In this document: piece by piece, positions 1 through 12,478 of the stretch
Layout of the letters: the number at the start of each line of letters is the position of its first letter
How positions within the stretch are numbered: position 1 is the first letter of the stretch
Assembly: GCA_008360975.2 (NCBI GenBank)
Contig: CM039180.1
Location: 9,267,122 to 9,331,121, forward strand
From: Lichenostomus cassidix
Lineage: Eukaryota; Chordata; Aves; Passeriformes; Meliphagidae
Length of the DNA: 64,000 nucleotides
Reading direction: 5' to 3'
The notes under the pieces: generated by a model
The model's database searches: none
Told to the model about the DNA's origin: nothing
What the model saw: only the letters and a program-made list of their open reading frames with translations
Made by a program: the position numbers and the translations under genes

Positions 1-3000
1 CTTCCTAGGGTCTTTGAAGAACAGTAAATTTATATTTAAATAGTAAATTGCTCAGTGAGTGAATTTGAGCCTCAACATAATAGTAACCCTATGCATTTTT
101 TATTCTTTCAAACAGACACTCATAAAAGAGAAGTCACAAGTCAATATGCTATTGCTTGTATATCATTTGTTGATGGATGCCATATGCAACTCCTCTTTTA
201 TTTGGCTCACATTAGCCCAACTAAACAAACAAGCAACTTACCAAGAGAAAAACACTGCTGTACTCCTGACCTGAATTAGTTAGCAAGAGTTAAAGATTTA
301 GACAATTTGCTATGTGTTTCACTTAAAGATCCAAACATACCTGTTAATTTAAGGTAATGCCAACATAATAATTCTACAGCAATTTCTGTCTATTTTTCAA
401 TAATAGGTCCTTTCAAGCTCAAACCTCTAGTAATCTAAAATCACAACCATTTCTTAAAACCTCCTCTAACACACGTGCCTGGTACTATTTATTTCTGTCC
501 CTGAAAAGGAGGGGTGGGTGGGGGTGATGGGGAAGGGTGAGGAGGAGGAGAGAAAATGCAGCACCACACCATTCAATAGAGAACATTTCTTCTTTACATT
601 ATGCATTTTACATCATGACACAACAGTTTTTCTGGGATATCCTAAGAGGAAACTGTGTTCCAAACAGTTGTATGTCAAGTGATTTTACTGATAAGGGAAG
701 AGTTACTCTCAGAGCTGATACTCTGAGCTAGAATACCTACAGTTGCAAAACTGTACATCAGCCCTTTCAGAATTGTGCCCAAGTAAGCCAATCAATTTAA
801 ACATCTCAAAGAATGCCAGTTTAAAACACTTTAGTTCAAAAGGTAGCACACCTGCTTATAACTACCTTGAACCAACAATTTGGACAAAAGTTCACTCAAG
901 TGTCAGCATAACAGGTTAAAGCTACACAGAAATGTGAGGTGATGTATGCATCAAGACAATGCTGTCACTGTAGAACCCATGATACAGGTCTGAGCCAGCA
1001 TTGTGTAATTTCTAGCCACTTAGCTGCAAGAAATTATAATTGGCATGAATTTTCCTTATCACTAAATTCTATTTACTGGCTTTGGTAACAATGGAGTGAA
1101 AGGAAATTGATTTCTAGGTTTTATAAATCTTCTGAATTGGATATGACTGTGGTTTCAAATACCTGCTTATTTGGGATTCCTTTTGGTCTATATTCATTTT
1201 CACACATTTAATAGGCAATGACATGTTTTAATTTCCTACATTACTTTAGGATATTTCCTTCACACTTAAATAATTTACAGCCCAAAGCTGTTTAATGACT
1301 CATGTCACTAGTTTCCTAATTTCCAAGTTAAATGGGCCTTCATATTGCTACAAATAACTCATTTCCAAGTATCATTATCAAAACAAGAACAGTTTGTTCC
1401 CACTCTCTGCAGATAGCAGTAATCTGAGGCTGTCCTTTCAGCCTTGTTTCAATCTAATAGCTGGCCCATTTTGCTGTGGCTATGCCAGCTATTTACTCTA
1501 CCACCATTTTAAGCTGACATGTAATTTTAGGAAATTGCTCAGATTCTTCATTTGATAACTTATTTCAAAAGTCTTATTTCAAAATTCTGCAGGGTAGACT
1601 AACCCCACAGAGTGCATGGAAAGTTATTTCATCAGAATTGCTTTGCTGGGTAAATAAATTACTTCAGCACAATTTAAGAAGTGTGCTGTTCTGCTGTTAC
1701 TCAGCTCAAATGGCAAATTTCTCTGTAAAGGATTGTGTTGAAATTTCACAAAATATCTCTGCTCTGAGTGTGGTCAAATTCATGTCTGTCATACAACTGT
1801 GGCTGAAATGGGTGAAACTACAGCTTAAAGTCCTGTTCAGTATGAGGGAGCATTAGGAAAATAAACTATCTGAGCTGACCTGAAGTTTATATGTTTGATC
1901 ACCACTTGTTTGTGTATCCCCAATCTGTTGCCATTTCACAAGAGGTGCAACAAGCAGTTCCAACAATAGTTTTAACCTGCAGAGCCTTATGGAGCAAGCT
2001 GGAGCAACCCTTGCTTTTAGTGCTAGCAAACACTTCATAAAAACAGGAAAACTGGCATCCAGGGCAGTTGGAGGTTGGAGCAAATGAAATGCAAGGTGAC
2101 TGAGAGTGAAGGGCAACCAAGCTTCTGCCAAAAGACATTGTGCCATCTGTTGGTTATCTGGAAATTACCCACAGCAGGTCGGCGCTTTCACCTTCTCCCA
2201 TGGGCTTGTATCTCTTTGAGAAGAGTCAGCATGATGTTTTCAGCCTTTTTTGTCACCCAGAATTTCTGACAAGGCTGACGGTTATAAAGAAGAATTTTTT
2301 TCAAGTAATTAGAGGCTAATTCTGGAACTTTAAACCTGAATGCATACTTGAAGCCATTTTTCCCACCTTCTGCTGTTTGGTTCACAAACAAAACCATCTT
2401 TCCCAATGCATTTTGACAGTGTAGTTCTGCTTCTAGACAGAAACTGGAAAAGGGGAACATCTACAATTTATTCACCAGGAGAAAGTTCTGGCTGAGTCTA
2501 TTCTCTGTATGAAACTGCATACTCCACTTTTTCAAATCTAAGTCTTAAACAGAAAGTCCATTCACTATAGAAGAATGGCTGGAGTGGCTGAGGGTGCTGG
2601 ATTGTGTCCGTTTTGCTGCTGACTGATTTAGCAGTTCCTGGTTATAGGTCTTGTGTGAATGATCTATCTTTTTTGTATTAGGTTTTTAAAAAGCATCTTG
2701 TCTGTTGTCTGTTGAAAACAGGCACTTCTGAAAGAGTAAGTGAAATTATGTACCTGCCATTCTTTCCTCTCTTATTGATTTTAATACAATATTTTCTTCA
2801 GACTAAGGCATTATTTACAAGTTTTCCCCATTTTAAAATTCTTTTTCTAAATGGATCCATAGCCAAAGTATAAGCAAAAGCATGTTTTTGCCATACGAAC
2901 AATATTTTTTTAAAGAGAAATAAAAAATGGAGCTAAAAGGTGGGGTCAGTGCTAACCTCCATTTTCTAGAATCAGCAATTCTTTTCCAAGAAGGCATAAG

Positions 3001-6000
3001 GCAATACATGTTCAAACATAATTCTGTTGAATTTTTTTCTTCTTCCTGTAAACAATACAGAGTACAAAAGGTATCTATCTAGTCATTATAATTTTTTCTT
3101 GGAAAACTCTGCTCCTACACCAGATATAACACTATCATCTTTCTTGGAATCTGAAATAATTATTGTAAACAATTGGGAACTTTTTCAACTCATTTATATA
3201 TTATTCACTAGAATAGTTGAACTGAAAATTTTGCTCATGCCAGAGCCTGTAAAACAGGCAGTTTTACAGAATCACTCAGAGGCAGCATTGACACCCCATT
3301 TCAAACTACTAAATGTGACATATGTACCCATTAACACCCATTCCAAGTAGGGAGCATTTCAGCTCATCGAGGGAACTACCAGCTAAAATAGGATTAGCAG
3401 ATGAAAACGAAATCAAACTACAACAATCGGTTTGTATAATAGGAAAATCTGTGCACTATTTCAGAGAAAGCAGCTCATATTAGAATTTTAAACTTTAATT
3501 TCCTATTTCTATTCTTCATAGTTCAATGGCTGCACATCCCCAACACCATTGATATTGCAGTCCTTAAAATGCATCCAGCACCTGATAAATTGTGTAAAGA
3601 GTTTACAGGGCAAGGGCCTGAGGGGGTGAAGGGCTACCTCCTCTCAGATAGAAGGCAAATGAAGGTGGGTAATGACCTTCAGTAAAGCTTTGTCTCTTCC
3701 ATGTGCTGAGACCTGAAGAGCCTTTTCTCTAAAAATGTAAGATTTTAAGGTTCATATGTTATTGAAAGCAAGACCTTTCCTATGAAACATATTTAAGAGT
3801 TTTTCTAAGCTTTCTAAGAGTTTCTTGAAGTTGCTAATTGGGTTGTTGTGGGCTTGGTTTTGTTTTCTGTGGGGCTTTTTTGTTTGTTTTGTTGGTTGGT
3901 TTTGTTTTTTTTTTTTGTTTTGTTTGGGGTTTTCAATTTTGGTTTTGTTGGTTGGTTGGTTGGCTGGTTTTCTGTTTGTTGTTTGGTTTTTTTGGGTTTT
4001 TTTTTGGGGGGAGGGGGGAGTGGTTGCGTTAAGATCCAGAAAATAATTTGAGAAAACAAACAGCAAGGAAGCAACGAAACATAGCTCTTCCATACTCTGG
4101 ATACTTACTGTTCAAATGATGGAAATTGCCTTTACCTGAGTTCCTATTCAGATAAACACTGTAGATTTCTGTAAAGCAAGACTACACCTTGTAGCTTCAG
4201 GCACCTGTGTGATACCAGATGAGAATATCTAAACTTTTTACCCAAGCAAATCCATACAAAGCTATTCAAATTCTACAGACCAAAGCACCTCCTGCCAGAA
4301 CTTTGATGTCAAAACCTGAGGACTAAAGCATTTTCTAGCATAGACAACTGTAAGCAGAAGCTCTGTAACTCAGGATTAAGCTGCCCTAATATCATAATCG
4401 AAAGTAAAATTAAAACTAAATATAATGTAATAGTTGCTTGTCCTTTATATGGATATGAACCCAACTGACCAAGCAAGGTGGAAATTGTTCTGACACTTTC
4501 AGACTTCACAGAACTCATGTAGACTGGTAAGACTAGAGGAGCAACATAGTGAATTCTGACTTTCTGGTTAAAGTTTCTAAGACACGTTTGCATGTATTCA
4601 AAGAGAAAGAGCAAGACTGCAAGTGAGTGTACAGACTAATTGCTTGAACATAAAAGCATGGAAGAAGTTTTATCTTTCCCCATAGAAAACGAATATAATC
4701 AGTTATGCTAACTGTCTGGGAAAATTTTGCCTGGCAGCAGGCATTACCATATCTTCAGAACTTCAAAGTTTTCCATATAACCAGCAGAAACTTAGGAGGT
4801 CTAGATATATCTGTAAAAATACAGACATGTAGAAAATGTGGGTGTCTCACAAGTTATGACATGATCTCTGTATCCAGATTCTGAGTTTGTCACGAAACCA
4901 GCTGTTAAATCTATTTGTGGATTTCATTTCTTGTCACAAACTGATGCTGTAGTTCATTACTTCCACAGAGCAGACAGGAAAAAAAATAACATTAAACTTT
5001 AGAATTTTCAAAATCCAGTAATGAATCTAAACTTGGATCCATTATAACCATTGACCAAGTGATCTTATGGAAAAAAAAAATCAATATGGAAAATTATGTG
5101 AATTAGTGAAAACAGTAGAAAACTAAAAATACAGGACACTGAATGTGTCATCAGGATACAGCTGTTTCAAAAGAAACAGCTTTGGGTTGATTATAAATAG
5201 ATGAAGCAAAACTTCTAATCCATTTCAAAAGTCTTAATTCAAGCTTTTCTGAATTGAACAAAATTCTAGATTCTTACTGGTTTTAGAAATCCACCAGTAA
5301 AGATACAAAAAATCTCTTCAGGCAGTAGCTTTTACAGCGAAGGCAATAAAAAAAAAAGCCCAGGTATGAGACATCCTTTCAGGCCACATATGTTAGGGTG
5401 AGATATATGCCACACTAAGCAAATTCATGCCTAAGGGAAGGACTGAAGATGCTTTGCTGTGCTGGCAACACACTGCTTTGGATTCCCTGGGTTTTTTTGC
5501 AGATGTATTGATCACCAATATGTTCTTACCTGTGAGTCATTTGTCATGCCATGGCAAAAAACAACAAGGAAAAAAAAACCCAAAAAACCACCCCACACAT
5601 CAGGAGACATCCAAGTCATGCAAACATGATGAGAACTCAGGTCATGAATTAGTTTGGGGCAGGCATAAGAGAGCAACAATTCAGGCTGTTGAATACAGGG
5701 CAACTGGCAATAATGCCCTATTATGGAGGGTTTGATTGACCTCTGAAGTCTTACTGGCCCAGCATTTCCCAGCAGCATTTTGCTGACAGGAATTCACCCA
5801 CCAGCTGAAAGTGATAAAGCAACCACTGTACACAGCCACCTCAGCTGGTTGTCTCTCTGGAAAAACATGGTTGTCTTTCTCTCCAGGTGAGATACTGGGA
5901 ATATCTGCTATTAACACTGTGATTTTAAATTTTAGTCCTTCGTATTAACATCCAAGAAGGCAGTCTGTGATCAATGGATAAAATCATGAAAAAGAGCTAA

Positions 6001-7459
6001 AGAATAATTCTATCTGAAACCAATGTAGACCAACAGATTCCACTTCTGCCTTTAGGCGATAGTGAAACAAGGGGGATTAATAGAGTTTAAAAGATAAAAA
6101 AAGTTATATGACAGCTTGGTTTACCAGTGAAGAATCACTGCAGAGAGTAAGACTTCTGTCTTAAAGTTTACCCAAGGACTGATGATATAAGAATTGCTTC
6201 ATTCATTTCTTCTAGTTCAAATTACTCACCTGTTTTTGCATTATGTTTGAGGAGTTACACTCAGCTTCCTGGTCCCACATCTGGCAACATGCAGCAGTCT
6301 TCACCAAAAATATTAATCAGTTAGTTAGGCATAAATAATATTGATTGCCAGTTTAAAGCAAGACACTGTTGGGGCTCTGGCTCTTATAAAACTTCCAGTT
6401 AAATTCTTGACTAATTTATTTTTTAAGGAAGAATCTCTTTTAACTGCTTACACAGGAGTTTCACAGCTCAAGAGAATAACACAAAATCTCAGTAAGTCTT
6501 CACAGAAAATTATCTTTGCAAAAAAGTATATTCTGTCTTCAGTATATATGCTCAGTAGGTTGAAATAGATGAAACATGACAACAGCAGATGTATTAGAGG
6601 ACATTTAACAAAAAATCCCCAAATCTGTATTAATATTCCCAGACAATTGTGTTATTCAGTATGAGAATAGCTACTCTATTGTTCCTGTATTAATTACTAT
6701 GTATAAAGTCACTGTGTCCTTTCTTGTTTATATTTCTCAACTTGCTAAATGCCAAAAACTGGATGATTTGTTCGTGTAGGGCAGTAATGTCCAAAACACA
6801 CAATAAGGCAATCTGAAGTAAAACTAACATATGCTACACCAACACCAAATGGTCTTAAATTAGATTAAGGCATCTCCTGTCAAATTATGCTAATTAAAAT
6901 TCTATGCATGTAGTAAGAGAGATCCAGATGGGTAGAAGAAGTTGAGAAATAAAGTGCATAGCTGTGTTATGTCTGCAGACAGATGGGTTTCTCTTCTCTG
7001 TGGCTATAGATTGTGTGCTTACATATCTTTGCAGACTCCTTTCCTCAAAATCACCAAATGCAAAGAACATTTCACAAGGAATGTGAGGAAGGCCCACTGG
7101 GGCTTTCATTTTTACAAGATTGTCATATGAAATGTTTCAGATTAATAACTGGTTTTCTGTCACTTTAATCAGAAAAGCAGTATTAACCATTCTATCCCAT
7201 TCTTTTTTTTTCCTTCAGGCTCTTGATTTGAACTATTAACATGACTGGAGAAAGAATATGGTGGTGTATTACTTGGTTTAGAACACCTTGTTCTACTTGA
7301 AAACCAACATCACCTGCAAAAGATGATAAAAGCAGTATTTGAATGCGAAATATTAAAGTGTTTGCAGCACGTGATTTTGATGAATTCCATTTTTTCTTAA
7401 TGTCAGTGGTACTGATGTCTCACAAGTTTTTAGTAACCCCTTGTTCCTGCCCTGTACAG
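1..7459 (+). other. PCLO: PCLO intron, 3' part (upstream exon lies outside the window)
   Basis: No exon of PCLO that I can recognise lies here; the first clear coding block begins at 7460 after the acceptor tgtacag. The stretch is AT-rich single-copy-looking DNA. It holds a G-rich island at 511-537, a long T/G-rich low-complexity tract at about 3840-4020, and many short open frames in both strands that look like chance. The exon at 7460 starts with two bases that complete a split codon, so the missing upstream exon must end one base into a codon. Two acceptor-like sites inside the intron (exon starts 3061 and 7219) are treated as findings, not as annotated exons. Confidence 0.8.
3840..4020. 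repeat. T/G-rich low-complexity tract
   Basis: Almost entirely T and G on the + strand: T runs alternate with GGTT repeats (3946-3966) and end in GGGGGG-A-GGGGGG. It generates several spurious open frames on both strands (Phe/Trp/Gly-rich on +, Lys/Asn/Thr/Pro-rich on -). Confidence 0.9.
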
Positions 7460-7601
7460 CAAGGTCTACTAATCACCGACCTGCAGAAAGCTCTGTCTCC
7501 ACTGGCTCCTCAGCCAGTAGTTTTGGCAGTGGATACAGCATGGATAGCGAAGGCAGCAGCAGTGCCACAGGAGAGAATAACCTATTTCCCATCCCAAGAA
7601 T
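7460..7601 (+). CDS. PCLO: PCLO coding exon: Ser/Gly-rich linker before the C2B domain
   Basis: Piccolo is a presynaptic active-zone scaffold that organises synaptic vesicles and F-actin. This 142-nt exon encodes part of the flexible linker between its two C2 domains. Counting the first complete codon (7462) as residue 1, it gives 46 residues, including [20 protein letters not shown] and ending LFPIPR, which I recognise as the vertebrate Piccolo linker. It is flanked by a canonical acceptor (ccctgtacag) and the donor AAT|gtaagg. The exon begins with two bases of a split codon and ends with two bases (AT) of the next. The correct frame is not the frame of the longer open stretch spanning 7343-7618, which is a chance overlap in another phase. 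The Ser-rich composition fits a disordered, phosphorylatable region; that is inference. Confidence 0.95.
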
Positions 7602-10600
7602 GTAAGGCTTTTCCTTAATTATACAGTATCCTCCATGCACAATTTATGACACTTTGGCTTGCCAGTCATCTTCTTATGTAGTTTCCTCTGCAGACTTGAG
7701 TTATGCAGTAGAATAGCAGCTAACTGGGGAGAATTCCTCAGAGCTCATACTTTTATTCTACTTTGTTGAGCATTGAATTGTTAATAACCAACCTCATGAA
7801 TTTCTTCCTGTCACATAGGAGAGGTGCCAGTCTCAGCCTTTGATGAAAGTGTGTAGAGATGGGCTTTGCTTATGTTTTAAAAGTACAACTTTTGTAGCTT
7901 GAGAAAGCTTAGTTTAAGTTTTCAGATTTTTGTCCTTCTATGAAGAGGTATTACTAGTGCAAGTGGAATTCATACTCTGGATATAGCTCAATTTTCTCCA
8001 AGTTTTTAAGGGTTTCAACAGAATTTCTCAGTTCTTGATTGGAGAAAGATTTTTGGTCCAGAGTCCCTGTAGGCATTATCAAGCTACTATCAGTGTAATG
8101 ATCCTATAAAATGATTTCATTTTAAAAATCTTTTACCCAATTAAGTACTGCACAGAGAGAATTTTAACCAGGATTTTTTCACCTCCTCTGTCAGTATGCA
8201 CCATCATTTAGCAACTTTATTTATATTCCCTAATGGGACAAAGTAACTTCTGATCAACTTAATGATTCTGACCTGAAAAAAATTACAGATTGACTGTTCT
8301 GAAAATATTAGTTGGTGGTCATTGTTCATTCATTGTCTACAATGAATGTCTGCAATTATCTGTTCAATATTTTTCTCTGGAACACAAGCTTTTTCTTTTC
8401 CCTAGAATATGTGAACTATTAGTCACACAAGATATAAGTTTCCTAGAAAAACTTGAATGAAGTAAAAATTCTCAAAACTGTGATATTTCTTACTATTTAT
8501 CATTTTCAAAAATAATCCCAGTGGTATTTTTCTACAGTTTGTTAGTAACTAAAGGGAAAATAGAGATAAATCTAAGGTTTCAATCTCATCTTCAGAATCT
8601 AGGGTGATTATGTGAGCTCATGTTGTAGGATGCCAATTGTTTGATCTTCATTGAACTTTTTACTCATGTTGCTCTAGGCTAAAAATACTTGTACTTCTCA
8701 GTGGGAAAAAAAAATATGATCTTTAATAGTCTTTAACTCAAAACCTCAAAAGAAAAATATTGGGCTGTCATTCCTAGTGGGAAAAGCAAAGGTGCATAAA
8801 ATCTTTGTGCACAGAAACACAAGATTGAGCTCTCAACAGAAATTTTCAGTTTACATACGCCAAATTTGAGTCCAAACAATATCATTTACTGGGTATTGAC
8901 TAGCAATGTGACAGTACCTACAGTTACTGGCTATTTGGCTGACAGACTAACTGGTCTCATGCCTGAAATCAGCCCCACTCCAACTGAAAAGCAGGAGGAA
9001 GTCTTCACAGCTGCAGATTTTCTCTTATAACAATTTGTGCTCATGAATTATACTTAATTAAATAAAATGTATCCAGGTCTCTTATTTTTTCCTAAGGCTA
9101 AACTATTTTTTTTTTTTTATTATGGCATTTTAAAGTAAAATATTTATATGCTGGTTAATGACAGAGTCTTTAAAATTACACAGGAAATCTATACAGACAA
9201 GACCTGGTTTATTTTTCATGTTAGTCTCCAGGGCTTTACATAGCAATTTAATGAAAATTAATGACAAAGTAACTGTTTACTGTCAGATCATTCCTAGAGA
9301 GAATGTTTAAAATAGATAAATAGTTTAAAAATAATTTTAAATAGTTTAAAAATAGTTTTCCATTTTAAAGTCTGTATAAATATTCTTATTTATCTGAATA
9401 AACATATGATTGAAATTCTACTCAACATTTGATTTCACACTGGCTTGATAATCACTGCGGAGACTCTGACTTTGTACTCTAATTCAGCATATCCATAAGA
9501 TCACAGCTCACAATTTGGATATGAAGTATTAAGTAGGCTAAATATTTTTAAGTATCCTGGCATTTAAAAACGTTTTTGGTTATAAGCTCCCTGCTTAGAC
9601 TATGTTTCTGGTCTACCAATAGAAAATGTTAGATATTTTAAACTATTTCTTTTAGTCCAAGGGCTTTAACAATAGGAACAATTGAAGCGAGACTTGATGC
9701 AAAATAAAATAATTAAATAATGACACCACGGGAATTGTTTGACAAGGTAACTAATTAGAATACTTGCCAATATTAAGTAATATAACTCTCAAGGGAAATT
9801 AAAAATTATATACAATTTCATACATCTGAATAGATCTTGTAAAGTGTTTCTGGTTTGGGTTTTTTAAAATACTCTTATTATTCAATTGTAATATTCCTGA
9901 AAGCTACTCATGTTCTTATCTCTGATAAAGACCAGATTCTCTATGCCTTTTTGTGTAACCCTTTATAGAAGTACAATGTCTGTAAAATGAAATTCATTTT
10001 GAATGCATGTGGAATGAAAATTCATTTTGAATGAATTTGAATGAAGGTGGAAAGCAACTGAATGATGTATAATATAACCCTTGGGACAAATATTTGTTGT
10101 ACCATATTTGTAATCATTTATGAAGCATTACCTGCAGAAGAAGAAAAGAATAGTTTTCAGTTAAAAGTGAATATAAAATCACTTTAAAAACTGTGATTTT
10201 TATACTAATTTTTTAGTTCATGGTGAATTTAGACAACTTCAGACATGAAACAGGCTCAGAGGTAGCAAAGAACAGTGCTGATCCTTTAACCCTCAAGGAA
10301 TCACATGCAACTAAAGACAATGCCTTACAGTCTGTATCATAGCATTCAGAGTCTTAATGGGAAAAAGAAAATTAGAACCACAAATGTTTGACAGTAGCAG
10401 ACGTGTTTGAGAGTGATTGTAATCATGCCTTAGAGCCTGCAACAAGTATGTTTAAAGTTAGCTTATATTTTACTTAATTTCATTGCCTAAAAATAGACAT
10501 CAAGATTGTAATACAGATTCTTTCTACATGCAGTGCAGGAAAATAGGGAACTCCAGAGTATGATTTAATCAACTCACTTAAATTTAAGATTAATGTTACA

Positions 10601-10987
10601 TCTTCAGACATATCTAAACCATAAAGCAAAGCAATCATTAAAAGAAGATAACAACCACAAGTATGCCTTACCTTTGAAATAATGATATTGTAGACCAAAT
10701 ATCAAATGTTGTGACTGTTTATTATATATTTTGCTGTCGAGTACCACAAGATAAAGTGAAGAGAGGAGATATGCAGCCCCAGACTGATGTGGGGCAGGTA
10801 GCACACAGCACCTGATGGACCCATTCTGTAAGAATATACAGGCTTATCAAAATGTGATTGCAGCTGCCATCAGAAGAGAAAAAAAAAATTCTTAAAAGAG
10901 CCAAGCCTTGTTGGTTTAAATATAACATTGTCTTAGCTCCCATCTCTATATGCTTTTCCTGACAACAACCACCATATCTTTCAACAG
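7602..10987 (+). other. PCLO: PCLO intron, 3.4 kb
   Basis: The intron runs from the donor gtaagg to the acceptor ttcaacag. It is AT-rich DNA with no repeat family I can name. It contains short internal duplications, for example two copies of ATTCATTTTGAATG around 9990-10030 and repeats of AATAGTTTAAAAATA around 9320-9355. I see no gene in it; the short open frames on the - strand at 10480-11012 overlap the next exon antisense and look like chance. Confidence 0.85.
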
Positions 10988-11055
10988 AGGGAAGATGAGC
11001 CAGAATGGACAAGACCCAGTAAAGCAGTCGGGAGTGGGAGTAACAGACTCAGAAG
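10988..11055 (+). CDS. PCLO: PCLO 68-nt linker mini-exon
   Basis: This 68-nt exon lies between the acceptor tctttcaacag and the donor GAAG|gtaaaa. It completes the split codon from the previous exon (AT+A, Ile), encodes [18 protein letters not shown] then TDSE (residues 48-69 in this window's numbering), and leaves one G for the next exon. The peptide matches the Piccolo linker I know from mammals, which reads GKMGQNGQEPVKQ at this point. It sits alone between a 3.4-kb and a 34-kb intron. Its length is not a multiple of three, so skipping it would shift the frame and give a stop at once, which could make it a switch for the C2B domain (see findings). No conserved domain lies inside the exon itself. 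Confidence 0.93.
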
Positions 11056-12442
11056 GTAAAAAGAAATACAAACAGCACTACAGTGGTACTCCATGATTGT
11101 AGGAATTACATACCTATTTCTTTGACTTGTTGTGCTATGAAAAATTAGTCTATGCTCTCTTTGTGTTGTAGATTAAAGTCCTGACCTTCCTTTTCTCTGG
11201 GGGCCCTTCACACAGAGCACCAATGTAATGAGGCTTCAGGTTAAATGAGAATGGTGTCTTACCTGTTTATTTAAAGTAATTAAATAGTTAGATTACCATG
11301 AATAATATATAATAATATCTGTCTTCTGATGTTCATCGCTTTTCAAATAAAAAATACAAAGTATGGAGCTGACTCAGTACTCACTGGACTTGAAGAAAAT
11401 TTCTAATGCCTGTCAGGCTCTATTTTTATAACATTTCATAATATTTACCTCATAAATCAATTATTAATATTAGCATTTACATAAAACATTAATATCAAAT
11501 AAAAATATTTGCTGAGCAGGCTTGACTGCTGCACTTAATGCAGATGCACTATAAGGAAACCTTTATTGGATTGGGAAATCCTGAGCAATTTTTTTTGTAT
11601 TAATGTGGGACTAACAAAGAAGGAGACATTGTGATATTGGAACTGGAAAGTGCCTGACAGAATGACTTTCAAAATTTCATAGGGAATGTGGTTATCTTTT
11701 TCATGTGTAATAATGGACAACTGCATGAAAGTGAAGAGTGTTTTGTACTGAAGGACATGTAATGAAAATTCCATTTTCCTTTACTGATAAGGTATATTCT
11801 TTCAAGTGTATGTTTATGTTGACCTCAAATATAAAACTTAATTATCATGACCTTCATTTTATTATTAAAATAAGACCTTTATAATTTACATGCATTTCAA
11901 TGCAACTTTGAGATATTAATTGATTCCTAAATTGAAATTTGAATATATAATTGATAAATTGACCTTAAGTTTAATAATTTTTAAAAATCAACATTTTTCA
12001 GGTTTCTAGAATCTCTATACATGGGGAAATAATTGCTGTTTCCATATTTGAGGTAAAAGCAGTCTAATGTTCCATAGAATTGAAGAAATCAAATTAGAAT
12101 TTACAGGTAGAGCTGTAAAGCTCTCTTTTCCAAAGTAAGAATCCTTACCTGTGTATGTGCATTTTACTAAATATTTCCATTTATAGTGCTTATCTTACAA
12201 AAATCCAAATTAATCTGCTTATCAAACTTCAGATTCTCAATAGTGCGTTTAAACATTTGAAAAATAATTTGTTTGTTAAAAGAGAAATGGGGAGATGAAA
12301 ATGGGAAACCGGGAATTTTGCATTTTAATTTGTCATGATGAGTTTTTCATTTTTACTTTGTCATTGGATCTTAAATTTCAGAGCCTAAAAATACCAAATC
12401 TTTTCATTTCTTATTTGTATCATTAATTAACCCCAAAATGCA

Positions 12443-12478
12443 AACAAAAAAAAAAAAAAAAACAAAACCAAACAATAT
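12443..12478. repeat. A-rich tract
   Basis: A run of about 18 A residues is flanked by caaac/aaaccaaac units. It could be the remnant of a retroposon tail or simple-sequence expansion; no parent element is recognisable next to it. Confidence 0.7.

Noticed and set aside
3752..4093. Overlapping open frames of 60-113 codons on both strands
   Set aside because: They are produced by the T/G-rich low-complexity tract and encode only biased Phe/Trp/Gly or Lys/Asn/Thr/Pro runs.
7343..7618. 91-codon + strand frame over the linker exon
   Set aside because: It is in the wrong phase; the true PCLO frame in 7460-7601 is recognised from the peptide and splice sites.
10722..11012. 96-codon - strand frame overlapping the mini-exon
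   Set aside because: It is antisense to a recognised coding exon, with no family resemblance of its own.
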